Shown one piece after another: positions 42,500 to 51,398 of a DNA stretch of 64,000 nucleotides. The notes under the pieces are model-generated. The model worked only from the letters and a program-made list of their open reading frames with translations. It made no database searches and was not told the DNA's origin. The stretch covers positions 4,588,001-4,652,000 of the forward strand of contig NZ_CP073696.1 of the NCBI RefSeq assembly GCF_025264645.1, read 5' to 3'. This stretch comes from Edaphobacter lichenicola (lineage in GTDB: Bacteria > Acidobacteriota > Terriglobia > Terriglobales > Acidobacteriaceae). Position 1 is the stretch's first letter. The number at the start of each line of letters is the position of its first letter. The position numbers and the translations under genes were made by a program.

Positions 42500-43525
42500 A
42501 TGACGAGTTCTCAACGACCCAATCTCACTCACTGCACCTTTAGCTCGGCGCGCCATACGACAGCTTACTTGGCCGCAGGGCCAGTCGACGGGCCTTTAAT
42601 GATCTTCCTCCATGGGTGGCCCCAGATCGGTCTGATGTGGCGCGCGCAGATCGAGGCCTTCGCATCGGCGGGCTGGCGCTGTATCGCGCCTGATATGCGT
42701 GGCTACGGCGGCTCGTCAGCACCGACTGCCTCGGAGGCTTATACGTTGAACGAGATCGTCGACGACATGGTCGAGCTTCACGACCATTTGGGTGCACAAC
42801 CGGCGGTCTGGATCGGCCACGACTGGGGAAGCCCCGTGGCCGGGGCGCTGGCCGCGCATCACCGGTCACGAAGTCGAGCCGTGGTGCTGATCTCAGTCCC
42901 TTATTTCCCGGAGAGTTTCGCGCTGCCGACCCTGATACCGCTTATCGATCGCCGCCTTTACCCCGCCGAGCAATATCCGGATGGGCAATGGGACTATTAC
43001 CGTTTTTACCTGACACACTTCGACCAGACGGTGAACGATATGGATGCGGACATCCCGGCGACGCTCGCTTCGCTGTTTCGACGTGGTAATCCTGCATCAG
43101 CAGGTAAGGTCTCGTCCTCCGCTTTGCTTACGCAAAACGGAGGACGGTATGGGTCGACTCATCGAGCCCCGGCGACAGCGCCTGACCCGACGCTTTGGCC
43201 AGCCGAAGACTTCGATGCCTTGGTCGAAGCCTTTCGTACCGCCGGTTTCCGTCCGGCCAATGCCTGGTACCTGAACGGCAGCGCCAATATCGCCTACGCA
43301 CGGGCCGCGCCAGATAGTGGCCAGTTACGTCAGCCCGTGTTGTTCCTCAACAGCGACTGGGACGCAATTTGCGACATTAATCGCAGCCGCCTCGGAGAAC
43401 CTATGCGCATTAGCTGCAAAGACCTGTCCGTGACGAACATGCCAGCCGGCCACTGGCTGCCGCTCGAGAGCAAGACCGAGCTCGTCCAAGAGATCCGGTT
43501 ATGGCTCAAAACGAAGAAGCTTTAG
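42500..43525 (+). CDS. epoxide hydrolase-like alpha/beta hydrolase
   Basis: A 341-residue paralogue-type enzyme: oxyanion HGWPQ (38-42), DMRGYGGSSAP, nucleophile Asp108 in IGHDWGSPVAG, a long cap (about 140-260) with RPANAWYLNG, and a C-terminal PAGHWLPLES with the His. It differs enough from the gene at 41488 to suggest separate substrates rather than a recent duplication. The ribosome site is weak (GGAG). The VOC gene follows after 38 nt. Confidence 0.88.
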   Translation: MTSSQRPNLTHCTFSSARHTTAYLAAGPVDGPLMIFLHGWPQIGLMWRAQIEAFASAGWRCIAPDMRGYGGSSAPTASEAYTLNEIVDDMVELHDHLGAQPAVWIGHDWGSPVAGALAAHHRSRSRAVVLISVPYFPESFALPTLIPLIDRRLYPAEQYPDGQWDYYRFYLTHFDQTVNDMDADIPATLASLFRRGNPASAGKVSSSALLTQNGGRYGSTHRAPATAPDPTLWPAEDFDALVEAFRTAGFRPANAWYLNGSANIAYARAAPDSGQLRQPVLFLNSDWDAICDINRSRLGEPMRISCKDLSVTNMPAGHWLPLESKTELVQEIRLWLKTKKL

Positions 43526-43563
43526 AAGACGCGGATTCTCTCAAGCCAAACTAAAAAGGGAAA

Positions 43564-44064
43564 ATGAAAATGTCAGCGACCTCTCCCAGTATCGACTCCT
43601 CAAGCCCCTTTGCCTCTTGGAAGTTCGAGCACGCAGCTATTCGAGTGCCCGATCTTGATACCGCTGTCGCTTGGTATAGTGAAAAACTTGATTTTCGCCT
43701 GATGAGTAGCTCGCCACTGGGCGATAAGGTTTACGGCTTTATGATCTTGCCGGCAGTCGAAGTCAGTTTCGTCGTCGAACTCATTACCGGCGCAGGCGCG
43801 CAAAATCGGCCCACGTATAACGATCTTGCTTCAAGCCTTGGGTTATCGGGCTACCATCATGTGGCGTTTCGAGTAGATAGTGTCGATGATGCTATCGCGG
43901 AATTGAAACGTCGCGACGTGACTATCGTTAGCGAAGCCCACGACGTGCCAAAACTCAGCCTTCGGGTGGGCTTCTTTGCCGATCCGTGGGGCAATCTTTT
44001 CGAAGTGATTCAAGCAAGTGGTGAGCTTACGCAAAGTAGTATTGCTCATGGGCAAAGCTCCTGA
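43564..44064 (+). CDS. VOC (glyoxalase/dioxygenase fold) family protein
   Basis: A 166-residue protein with the paired beta-alpha-beta-beta-beta units of the vicinal-oxygen-chelate fold. Metal-ligand candidates are His23 in FEHAAIRVPDLDTA, Glu in VSFVVELITG, His in GYHHVAFRVDS and Glu in NLFEVIQAS. All four positions are present, so it may be active as a glyoxalase, dioxygenase or antibiotic-modifying enzyme. It overlaps the LysR gene start by 17 nt. Confidence 0.85.
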   Translation: MKMSATSPSIDSSSPFASWKFEHAAIRVPDLDTAVAWYSEKLDFRLMSSSPLGDKVYGFMILPAVEVSFVVELITGAGAQNRPTYNDLASSLGLSGYHHVAFRVDSVDDAIAELKRRDVTIVSEAHDVPKLSLRVGFFADPWGNLFEVIQASGELTQSSIAHGQSS

Positions 44065-44998
44065 CCTAAACGATGTCACCGCATTCGTCGCCGCAGCCAA
44101 GGCTGGAACTCTGAGTGGGGCGGCAAAAGACATGGGTCTCCCGACCTCGACGGTGAGCAGGGCTCTTACCCGTCTTGAAGAAAACGTTGGCGTACTCCTG
44201 ATTCGACGGAGTCAGCGGGGCTTAGTGCTTACGGATGCTGGTAAGGAATACCTGACGTCATGCAGGCGTGCTTTGCGGTCGTTGCGGGATGGCAGCGAAC
44301 TGATTGAGCGGCAACGCGTCAATCCAAGTGGATTGCTGCGGGTAGCCGCTCCCGTTTGTTTTGCGAAGAACACTCTGGCTCCGCTGCTAGCGGGCTTCCT
44401 TAAAGTTTTTCCCGCAATGAAGGTGGAACTCGATCTTTATTCTTCCGGATGGGATCAAGAGGGTGCAGACGAGGTTGACGTCTACTTCAAAGTTAGAACG
44501 CCTAAAGACTCCGCTCGACGATGTCACCTTTACCCCAAAATCGTGCAAGGCGTCTTCGCCAGTCGGGATTATCTGAGCGTTCACGGCAGCCCACGCGACC
44601 CCACAGATCTGAGCAAACATCGGTGCATCGGCCTGTTGGCCGAGACGAACTTCAACTTATGGAAGCTGATGAAGGGCACAAAGACAGCCTTACCGGAGCT
44701 CCATTTTGTCTTGACTGCCAGCGACCCGGAGATGCATTGTCAGCTTGCTCTCGATGGTGTTGGCGTCGCCGTGCTGCCACTCTGGCTCGCGAAGCAACCG
44801 CACGCTGAAAAGCACTTGGTACCTGTGTTGCCTTCGTGGCGACCGATCCCGATTGCTCTCTGTGCGCTGTATTCAGGTGCCTCGCGGTTAACTCCGAAGA
44901 TTGAGGTTTTCATGGACTATCTGGAACCGTTTATCGGCACCGAGCGGGACCCCTGCCTTCGTGGGGCTTCGGCTAAGGTCTGCTTTATCAAGCCATAG
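44048..44998 (+). CDS. LysR family transcriptional regulator
   Basis: About 316 residues from the ATG at 44048, inside the end of the VOC gene; an in-frame start at 44018 adds ten non-family residues. The winged HTH spans about 5-64 (FVAAAKAGTLSGAAKDMGLP followed by STVSRALTRLEENVG), and the effector domain (about 90-300) contains GLLRVAAPVCFAKNTLAPLL and ALDGVGVAVLPLWLA. LysR proteins are usually divergent from their target; this one is co-directional and embedded, so its target could be the NmrA-to-SnoaL run downstream. Confidence 0.9.
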   Translation: MGKAPDLNDVTAFVAAAKAGTLSGAAKDMGLPTSTVSRALTRLEENVGVLLIRRSQRGLVLTDAGKEYLTSCRRALRSLRDGSELIERQRVNPSGLLRVAAPVCFAKNTLAPLLAGFLKVFPAMKVELDLYSSGWDQEGADEVDVYFKVRTPKDSARRCHLYPKIVQGVFASRDYLSVHGSPRDPTDLSKHRCIGLLAETNFNLWKLMKGTKTALPELHFVLTASDPEMHCQLALDGVGVAVLPLWLAKQPHAEKHLVPVLPSWRPIPIALCALYSGASRLTPKIEVFMDYLEPFIGTERDPCLRGASAKVCFIKP

Positions 44999-45141
44999 CT
45001 ACCACTAGAGATGCCCTGATTTCTCCATATTGCATGCAGGCAAACTTGTTTTGCATGTATAGGTCATTGCCCTCGCCGAAATTGAGCATCTCTTGTACTA
45101 GCTCCCGACCGCGCAGGGCAGCCGGGACACAGGAGAAATCT

Positions 45142-46032
45142 ATGAAAGTCTTAGCGATAGGTGGCGCCGGGCACGTCGGTTCCGAGGTTGTGAAGGAACT
45201 CATAAGGCGCAATGCGGAAGTCGATGTCCTGGTTCGCAAAGAGGGCACGAAGGTTTCTGAGGGTGCCAACGCTGTCGTTGGCGATTTGCTTGATCCGGTT
45301 TTTTTGGAGAAAGTCCTGGACGGGATCGATAAGCTGTATTTGCTCAACGCAGTCACGCCCGATGAACTGACGCAGGCTCTCATCGCCTATGACCTCGCTA
45401 AACGAATGAGACTGAAGCACATCGTTTATCACTCAGTTTTCCGGGTCGATCACTTCAAAGATGTGCCGCACTTCGCCTCGAAGTTCGCGATGGAAAGTGC
45501 TCTCCACACGTTTGACCTTCCGTTCACGATTATTCGTCCAAACTACTTCAACCAGAATGATCTTGGACTCAAAGACCCGTTGACGAAGGCTGGGATTTAC
45601 CCGATGCCTCTAGGTCCAGTCGGTGTCTCCACAGTGGACGTTCGAGACATTGCCGAGGCAACCGCAATTGCCCTGACTACAGCAGGACACGAGGGTAAAA
45701 CCTACAACCTGAATGGCCCCGATATCGTGAGCGGCCTGGGCGCGGCTGCGATCTGGTCTGAGGTTCTTGGCAAGAAGATCAAGTATGCCGGTCATGACAT
45801 GGACGCATTTGAAAAGCAGATGCGCGATAAATCTCCCGCCTGGTCCGCCTTCGATATTCGCATGATGTTCCAAGGGTACATCGAGCGTGGCTTCGTTGCA
45901 GGGGAGGACGACATAGAGACGCTGACAACTCTGCTCGGCCATGCACCTCGACGATACATAGACTTTGCCCGCGAGACGGCTGTCGCATGGCAAAGCAAAC
46001 CCATAGCGCCCGGCTTTTCTACGGCGGCGTAG
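45142..46032 (+). CDS. NmrA-like NAD(P)-binding protein (atypical SDR)
   Basis: About 296 residues from the ATG at 45142, preceded by CAGGAG; a longer in-frame start is unsupported. The Rossmann start MKVLAIGGAGHVGSEVVKEL has a GGAGHVGS dinucleotide loop. HIVYHSVFRVDHFKDVPHFA and FTIIRPNYFNQN are typical of NmrA/HSCARG-like proteins; the usual Tyr-Lys catalytic pair is not obvious. Members are redox sensors, quinone reductases or isoflavone-reductase-like enzymes. The hydrolase gene follows after 20 nt. Confidence 0.85.
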   Translation: MKVLAIGGAGHVGSEVVKELIRRNAEVDVLVRKEGTKVSEGANAVVGDLLDPVFLEKVLDGIDKLYLLNAVTPDELTQALIAYDLAKRMRLKHIVYHSVFRVDHFKDVPHFASKFAMESALHTFDLPFTIIRPNYFNQNDLGLKDPLTKAGIYPMPLGPVGVSTVDVRDIAEATAIALTTAGHEGKTYNLNGPDIVSGLGAAAIWSEVLGKKIKYAGHDMDAFEKQMRDKSPAWSAFDIRMMFQGYIERGFVAGEDDIETLTTLLGHAPRRYIDFARETAVAWQSKPIAPGFSTAA

Positions 46033-46052
46033 TGCTCATTTGAGGTTGGTCC

Positions 46053-46955
46053 GTGAAAGACAATTTCTTACCTGCAAACATCGCCGGCTTCGCAAGCGAG
46101 ACCGCCCTCCTAAACGGGGTTCGAATTCACTACTGGGTCGGAGGAGATCCGAACGGACCCCCTGTGCTGTTGTGGCATGGATTCCTGGGAACCAGCTACG
46201 TCTGGAACAAGGTAATGCCAATTCTCGCGGCGGGGGGCTACGCGGTCCTGGCTCCCGATATGCGGGGCTACGGGGATTCGGACAAACCAGCAGGCACCGA
46301 AGGATATGATGGCCAGGCGCTTGCGGCGGAGTTCCGTGCTCTTGTGCATCTACTGAGATTCGGAGCAGGTCAGCCACTTCTCATCGCTGCACACGATATG
46401 GGTGCACCTCCAGCTCTTCTCTGGGCTGCTGATTTTCCGGAAGAGGTGCGTGGGCTGTTCTACATGGAAGTGCCTGTCATGCTGTCTGAGATTCTGTCGG
46501 GGATCCTCAGCTACACGCCAATCGCTATGGGGAAGGGTTCGATGTGGTGGTGGATCTTGCCTCTCGCGCCCGATGTACCGGAGCGGCTTGTCGTCGGTCA
46601 TGAACGCGCTTTTCTTACGTGGTTTTTCGAGGTTGCCAGTCCTTGCTTTATTCCGCCGGAATCGGTCGATGAATACCTGCGGTCGTTCTCGGGACGCGAG
46701 GGCGTGCTTGGAGCGATGGGAGTCTATCGCGCGGCCTTCAAGACGGTCGAGCAGACGGAGCCGTTGCGAAAGAGCAAGGTGACAGTGCCCGTCATCGCGC
46801 TGGGCGGTGCCAAGGCTCAGGGAGACAAGGTCAGAGAGATGGTCTCGATGGTAGCAGTGAATGTGACAGGTCATGTGATCCCGGATTGCGGCCATTTCCT
46901 CCCCGAGGAGTGTCCTGAAGAGATCGCCCGGCAGATTCAAGCCTTTGCGAAGTGA
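46053..46955 (+). CDS. alpha/beta hydrolase, epoxide hydrolase/haloacetate dehalogenase type
   Basis: A 300-residue enzyme starting at a GTG after GAGG. Motifs: HGFLGTSYVW (42-51), DMRGYGDSDKP, nucleophile Asp115 in AAHDMGAPPALLW, and a late His in DCGHFLPEECP. The HDMGAPPA elbow and DSDKP are shared by haloacetate dehalogenases and epoxide hydrolases. It is the third Asp-type hydrolase in 5.5 kb. It is in a run with NmrA upstream (20 nt) and the cupin downstream (53 nt). Confidence 0.87.
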   Translation: MKDNFLPANIAGFASETALLNGVRIHYWVGGDPNGPPVLLWHGFLGTSYVWNKVMPILAAGGYAVLAPDMRGYGDSDKPAGTEGYDGQALAAEFRALVHLLRFGAGQPLLIAAHDMGAPPALLWAADFPEEVRGLFYMEVPVMLSEILSGILSYTPIAMGKGSMWWWILPLAPDVPERLVVGHERAFLTWFFEVASPCFIPPESVDEYLRSFSGREGVLGAMGVYRAAFKTVEQTEPLRKSKVTVPVIALGGAKAQGDKVREMVSMVAVNVTGHVIPDCGHFLPEECPEEIARQIQAFAK

Positions 46956-47008
46956 TTGGGGTATAGCCTGCGCGGTCATGCGACAGGCAAGAAAATGAGG
47001 ACAACACG

Positions 47009-47581
47009 ATGGCAGACGATAAGACATTTCCATCTACTACGCGTCAGCTTGCGGTCTCCCTTCCCGCTGAACGCACAAATGTTTGTGTCGGAGCCGACAC
47101 CTATTCGATCGTTCTTAAAGGTACCGATACGGACGATAAGTTCTCTTTCATGGACATGCTTATTCCACCCGGCGGCGGCCCAATGCCACATGCCCATGAG
47201 TGCGAAGAGATGTTTTACGTTGTGGAGGGCGAGGTGGCTGTCTTCTGCCACGATCGACGCACCTTGGCGACGACTGGTTCAGCGGTAAACATTCCAGGCT
47301 GGGCTCCTCATGTCTTCCATAACCTCAGCACAGTGCCGGCGCGACTCTTCTGTGTTGTTGCGGCTGCGGGCCTGGAGCGAGAGTTCCTGGAGATCGGTCC
47401 GCGTGTCGCGACGCGCACAACCCCTCCCCCGCCGGTCTCCTCTGAAAAGAAAGCCGAGATGAAGAAGAAGATGCCTGAGATCGCGAAGAGGTACAACGCA
47501 CGAATCCTTCCCCCGGATACGTTCAACCACTTGATGAGCAAAGAAGAACTGAAGTTGGTCGCATCTGCGGACGGCGAGTGA
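47009..47581 (+). CDS. cupin domain protein
   Basis: A 190-residue protein with one complete cupin barrel (about 30-125). Motif 1 PPGGGPMPHAHECEEMFYVV supplies His61, His63 and Glu67. Motif 2 supplies His101 in NIPGWAPHVFHN. An extended C-terminal helix region (about 140-185) is charged (KKAEMKKKMPEIAKRY). The full metal set suggests an active oxygenase, isomerase or quercetinase-like enzyme. A 10-bp perfect hairpin lies between this gene and the SDR. Confidence 0.87.
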   Translation: MADDKTFPSTTRQLAVSLPAERTNVCVGADTYSIVLKGTDTDDKFSFMDMLIPPGGGPMPHAHECEEMFYVVEGEVAVFCHDRRTLATTGSAVNIPGWAPHVFHNLSTVPARLFCVVAAAGLEREFLEIGPRVATRTTPPPPVSSEKKAEMKKKMPEIAKRYNARILPPDTFNHLMSKEELKLVASADGE

Positions 47582-47627
47582 GCATACGGAAGAGGCTTTG
47601 CTACGCAGTAGGACAGACGCTCAAAGG

Positions 47628-47652
47628 GAGCCGCTCTCGGTAAGAGCGGCTC
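47628..47652. terminator. perfect 10-bp hairpin between the cupin and SDR genes
   Basis: GAGCCGCTCT (47628-47637) and AGAGCGGCTC (47643-47652) form a GC-rich stem with a 5-nt loop. Only a weak TGT follows, so it may attenuate rather than fully terminate transcription. Confidence 0.6.
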
Positions 47653-47693
47653 TGTCGCACCACAACGTCCAAGAACGTTCATCGGAGGAGATC

Positions 47694-48476
47694 TTGAATA
47701 GATTCGAAGGTAAAGTCGTTATCGTCACAGGGGCTGGTTCCGGTATCGGTGCTGCCACGGCATGCCGCTTTCTGCGGGAAGGCGCATTCATCGTCGTCAA
47801 CGGACGGCGTGAATCCAAACTGCACGAAACCGTCGCAGGTTTTGATGAAGCGAAGTTACTTGTTCACCCTGGAGACGTCTCTGATGAGGCCTACGTGAAA
47901 AGCCTTGTGGAAGATACGATCACCAAGTTTGGCAAGCTGGACGTGCTGGTCAACAACGCTGGGATAGCTACCTTCGGTCCGTTCGCGCAGATCACTACAG
48001 AGCAGTGGCGGAAGACGATGGGCACTGACCTCGACAGCGTGTACTTCGCGTCTCGCGAAGCATTGCCTCACCTATTGAAGACGAAGGGTTCGATCGTCAA
48101 TCTCTCCTCTGTATCGGGTATAGGCGGAGATTGGGGGCTGAGTGCCTACAACGCGGCAAAGGGCGCCATCACGAACTTCACGCGCGCCCTAGCGCTGGAG
48201 TACGGCTCGCGTGGTGTACGGATCAATGCCGTCGCACCGACTCTCACCTCCAGTGAAGCCACCGCAGACCTTGAGAAAAGCGACGTAGTTATGGCAGCGT
48301 TTGTTGATCGTCTTCCTGTCGGTAGAGCCGCTACACCGGATGAAATAGCGGGCGTGATTGCGTTTCTTGCGAGTGAAGACGCAGTCTTTGTCAATGGAGT
48401 GGTTCTGCCGGTCGACGGTGGAATCAGCGCGTCCAATGGACAACCTAACTTCCTCTCACTCCTGGGACAAAGTTAA
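47694..48476 (+). CDS. short-chain dehydrogenase/reductase
   Basis: About 260 residues from the TTG at 47694, which has GGAGGAG upstream; the upstream in-frame start would add an unrelated leader covering the hairpin. It is a classical SDR: TGAGSGIG (12-19) for NAD(P), NNAG (87-90), and catalytic Ser139, Tyr152 and Lys156 in the SAYNAAKGA block, followed by the VAPTLTSSE substrate loop and the C-terminal LPVDGGISA. It would oxidise or reduce an alcohol/carbonyl, plausibly acting on products of the hydrolases nearby. The SRPBCC gene follows by 27 nt. Confidence 0.93.
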   Translation: MNRFEGKVVIVTGAGSGIGAATACRFLREGAFIVVNGRRESKLHETVAGFDEAKLLVHPGDVSDEAYVKSLVEDTITKFGKLDVLVNNAGIATFGPFAQITTEQWRKTMGTDLDSVYFASREALPHLLKTKGSIVNLSSVSGIGGDWGLSAYNAAKGAITNFTRALALEYGSRGVRINAVAPTLTSSEATADLEKSDVVMAAFVDRLPVGRAATPDEIAGVIAFLASEDAVFVNGVVLPVDGGISASNGQPNFLSLLGQS

Positions 48477-48503
48477 GATCGATCTTCATGAGGGGCGATA
48501 AGA

Positions 48504-49007
48504 ATGTATGACCACGTGATTTGGCCTCACCAATTCGACCCGAAGACCTCGGCGATCTACGCGCTCAACGATATCGACGTGAACGCGCCACCTGAAGTGG
48601 TGTGGAAGCTGCTTGTCAATGCCGAGAATTGGTCGAGCTACTTTCCTGCAGAAGATCAGGTCAAGATCCTAAGTGGTGAGCCGGAACTTGCGCTCGGAAC
48701 CAGATACAGCCGGGTGACGGTTGGCTTTCCGATGCATCTTATCGTGACGGAGTGCGTGCCTGGCCGCAGGCTCTCGTGGTCGACACTGGTAGACGGCGAC
48801 GTGACCGGTTCGAGCGCCTTCCACGGCTGGGTTATCACGCCCAAGGACGATGGTTGTCATGTGCTATCTGAGGAGACGCAGCAAGGCCCTTTCTTCCTCG
48901 AGGAGCTGGGGCGAAAGAATCCCGGTGCGCTCTACCGTTATCACCAGGAATGGGTTGAAACCCTTGCGCGCGCGGCTGAGGCTGAAGCCTCGAAAGCGAT
49001 GGACTAA
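48504..49007 (+). CDS. SRPBCC family (polyketide cyclase/START-like) protein
   Basis: A 167-residue protein with the helix-grip fold: the N-terminal strand DIDVNAPPEVVWKLLVNAEN, the GRRLSWSTLVDG strand and the long C-terminal helix (YRYHQEWVETLARAAEAEAS). Members bind hydrophobic ligands or cyclise and dehydrate them. GAGGGG lies upstream of the ATG. It is between the SDR and the NTF2-like gene, and such trios occur in aromatic compound pathways. Confidence 0.82.
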   Translation: MYDHVIWPHQFDPKTSAIYALNDIDVNAPPEVVWKLLVNAENWSSYFPAEDQVKILSGEPELALGTRYSRVTVGFPMHLIVTECVPGRRLSWSTLVDGDVTGSSAFHGWVITPKDDGCHVLSEETQQGPFFLEELGRKNPGALYRYHQEWVETLARAAEAEASKAMD

Positions 49008-49077
49008 CGTCCAGATCCGCTGGCAACCGAAGTTCAGTACGAGTCGGGGGTTTCAGCTTCCCGAAGGAGACACGACG

Positions 49078-49836
49078 ATGGCAACGAGCAACATCGAGAA
49101 GGTCTTGACTGTGTTTCGAGGCCTTGCAAGCCGAGATCCAGACCTCACGGCCCAGTACATACATCCGGAGAAATACATCGAACACAATCCACACGCGGGT
49201 GACGGCATCGCGGGATTGAAAGCATATGTTGGTAGCTTTCCTAGTGACAATCATCATCTGAGGGTTGTGCGAGCCTTTCAGGATGGACCCTATGTCTTCA
49301 GCCAGGAGGAAGGACTCATCCTTGGTGAGAATGTTTTCTTCGACATCTTCAGATTTGAGGATGACCTGATCGTCGAGCACTGGGTCTTTTCGGCAAAAGA
49401 TGCTCCTCCCAATCGGAGCGGGCACACCCAGACTGACGGCCCAACTGAGGCAAAGCTCTCTGTGGACACCCACAAGAACAAGTCGATCGTCCGGGAATAC
49501 TACGAGACGATTCATATCTCTGGGGACCACGGTAAAATTCCGCAGTACTTTCACGGAGATCATTGCATCCGCCACGAACCCGGCGTTGTCGATGGAGTCG
49601 CAGCATTCAAACGTGACCTCGAGGAACTCACGAAACACAGAAGCATAGACGAGATTAAGTTTGTGTTGGGACAGGGAGACTTCGTTTTTATAGCTGCCAA
49701 AGGCTCGCATGAGAGCGAGCCTTGCCTCTACATCGACCTATACCGAGTTGAAGACGGGAAGATCGCAGAGCGCTGGGGATTCCCCGAAGAACCTCCTCCT
49801 CAGGAGGAATGGAAAAACAGCAACGGCATGCTCTAA
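49078..49836 (+). CDS. tandem NTF2/SnoaL-like protein
   Basis: About 252 residues from the ATG at 49078 with GAAGGAG upstream; an open extension overlapping the SRPBCC gene is ignored. Two SnoaL-like cone domains are fused: about 5-115 (YIHPEKYIEHNPHAGDGIAG, ending FEDDLIVEHWVF) and about 128-245 (YFHGDHCIRHEPGVVDGVAA, ending VEDGKIAERWGF). Each carries the same Y-x-x-H-x-P/H-E pattern. The halves are similar but clearly diverged, so the duplication is old. Such proteins often oligomerise, and some act as isomerases or cyclases. Confidence 0.8.
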   Translation: MATSNIEKVLTVFRGLASRDPDLTAQYIHPEKYIEHNPHAGDGIAGLKAYVGSFPSDNHHLRVVRAFQDGPYVFSQEEGLILGENVFFDIFRFEDDLIVEHWVFSAKDAPPNRSGHTQTDGPTEAKLSVDTHKNKSIVREYYETIHISGDHGKIPQYFHGDHCIRHEPGVVDGVAAFKRDLEELTKHRSIDEIKFVLGQGDFVFIAAKGSHESEPCLYIDLYRVEDGKIAERWGFPEEPPPQEEWKNSNGML

Positions 49837-50108
49837 CTCGGGTTCGTTCGTCGTTGGAGAGCCGACTCCGCTCGATAGGTTCACGCTGCGCGCGTCTGAG
49901 GATCGCGAAGCAGCGAAAGCATCGATTGATAAACAGAAAGCACGCCAAACACATATCTTGAAGTTCTCCTCGAGCGGTAAGGCTCCCTTATTTCGTATTG
50001 GAGATAGCCGCGTTGTTGGTCCAGGCGACCAAACTGATTGCGGATGCGCTTAAAGATAAAGACAGGTGGGTCGCCGAGGCGCCCGCACTGCGTGCTGGGC
50101 CGCCCGGA

Positions 50109-50180
50109 CTACGTGAACCGATCAGGCTGCTCTATTTCCCACTTAGAATTTTCCGTGATCCCGTCAAAAGCTTTAGTCAT
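50109..50180 (-). pseudogene. possible remnant of a decayed gene (23 codons)
   Basis: The ATG at 50180 on the minus strand has AGAGGAATTAC upstream and reads MTKAFDGITENSKWEIEQPD followed by three residues and a stop. The length is too short to assign. It looks like the intact 5' end of a gene interrupted early, but no family is recognised in the following frames. Confidence 0.3.
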
Positions 50181-50292
50181 GTAATTCCTCTCTGCTAGAG
50201 CCCGACAAGGCTTTCGCAGTGAGTCGTATGATGGCGACAATATGCAACACCGGGTGCTCTATTAAGCCGAGTTATCTATACAGCAAGACTTT

Positions 50293-50305
50293 ACAGTTTA
50301 ACTGT
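50293..50305. promoter_or_regulatory. candidate MarR operator
   Basis: ACAGTT (50293-50298) and AACTGT (50300-50305) form a perfect 6+6 palindrome with a 1-bp centre, 20 nt before the MarR start. It is adjacent to TATATATG, which may be a -10 region. Confidence 0.5.
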
Positions 50306-50325
50306 ATATATGACATACTCATTCG

Positions 50326-50787
50326 GTGAGCCGTCCAACAGTTTCTTCTGAAACCGAACTTGCTTCCTCACTCGCCCTCGAGATCCGTACGGTATCTGGC
50401 AAGCTTAAGCGGCGTCTCCGCGAACATGGGGGACATAGGGACCTAACGCCGTCGCAGGTATCCGTGGTGCTTCGACTGGAGAAGGATGGGTCGGCTACGG
50501 TCTCCAGTCTCGCGCGAGCCGAAGGTATGCGTCCGCAGTCCATGAGCGCAGTGATTGCGCCGCTGCAGGAGGCGGGCCTGGTCGGTGGTGCTCCCGACCC
50601 TAACGATGGTCGACAGACTCTGATGTGTCTCACGCGCAAATGCCTCAAGTGGCTTAAGGAGGGACGAGCCGCGAGACAAGACTGGCTCACCAAAAAGATT
50701 TCGCAAAAGCTTTCTGTCGGTGAGCAGAGACAGCTTCAGACCGCTTTCGAACTTCTGATGCGGCTTGTTGAAGATGAATCACTGTGA
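50326..50787 (+). CDS. MarR family transcriptional regulator
   Basis: A 153-residue repressor starting at a GTG. The winged helix spans about 25-120: DLTPSQVSVVLRLEKDGSAT, RAEGMRPQSMSAVIAPLQEA as recognition region, and the wing DPNDGRQTLMCLT. A short dimerisation helix closes the protein. It is followed by an isochorismatase-like gene (38 nt), a small membrane protein and an MFS exporter, all co-directional and overlapping. This is a typical MarR-controlled detoxification operon. Confidence 0.92.
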   Translation: MSRPTVSSETELASSLALEIRTVSGKLKRRLREHGGHRDLTPSQVSVVLRLEKDGSATVSSLARAEGMRPQSMSAVIAPLQEAGLVGGAPDPNDGRQTLMCLTRKCLKWLKEGRAARQDWLTKKISQKLSVGEQRQLQTAFELLMRLVEDESL

Positions 50788-50825
50788 CTTTTAAACGTCC
50801 ATTTTGAGTTCCAGGAGAACGAGCC

Positions 50826-51398
50826 ATGCCCCTTACCGCCCTTGACCCCATTACTGCGCTTATTGTTATCGACCTGCAGAAAGGCATCGTCGAATATCCA
50901 TTGATTCACCCTTTCGGGGACATTCTTGATCGGACCCGAGAGTTAATCGATGCTTTTCGAGCAGAGAGCCTGCCGGTTGTGCTGGTCAATGTAGCAGGAC
51001 GGGCACCGGGGCGGACAGAGCAGGGTCCACGCAGCAGTCAAACTTTCGCTGAAGGATGGACCGAGCTTCTGCCTGCGTTGGAGCAGCAACCGAGCGACAT
51101 AACAGTTACCAAGCGAAGCTGGGGTGCATTCGCGACGACGGATTTGGAGGCTCAGCTCAGGGCAAAGGGCGTCACCCAGGTAGTCGTAACCGGAGTGGCG
51201 ACATCGGTCGGCGTGGAGGCCACAGCGCGCCAGGCCTACGAACAGGGCTTCCATGTGACTCTCGCACTCGATGCGATGACCGATCTTCGTGAAGAGGCGC
51301 ACGAGTACTCCATCCACAACGTCTTCCCTCGCCTTGGTGAGACCGGATCTACGCAGGAGATCATCTCTCTGCTCAATAAAAGGAGCACAACAGCATGA
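50826..51398 (+). CDS. isochorismatase-like hydrolase family protein lacking the nucleophile Cys
   Basis: A 190-residue protein with the isochorismatase fold. Two of the three usual catalytic residues are present: Asp16 in IVIDLQKGI and Lys96 in VTKRSWGAF. The third, normally Cys in the T-x-x-C motif, is Gly129 (GVATSVGVEATARQA). Cys-type amidases need it, but some isochorismatase enzymes lack it. It could be an ether-bond hydrolase of that type, or inactive. The stop overlaps the next start by 4 nt. Confidence 0.85.
   Translation: MPLTALDPITALIVIDLQKGIVEYPLIHPFGDILDRTRELIDAFRAESLPVVLVNVAGRAPGRTEQGPRSSQTFAEGWTELLPALEQQPSDITVTKRSWGAFATTDLEAQLRAKGVTQVVVTGVATSVGVEATARQAYEQGFHVTLALDAMTDLREEAHEYSIHNVFPRLGETGSTQEIISLLNKRSTTA

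Larger units (their letters stand above)
49837..50325. other. intergenic region between the SnoaL-like gene and the MarR operon
   Basis: A 489-bp gap. A start with a good ribosome site (AGAGG before an ATG at 50180, minus strand) leads to only 23 codons (MTKAFDGITENSKWEIEQPD...) before a stop at 50109, which may be the start of a decayed gene. The last 35 bp hold a palindrome next to the MarR start. Confidence 0.5.
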
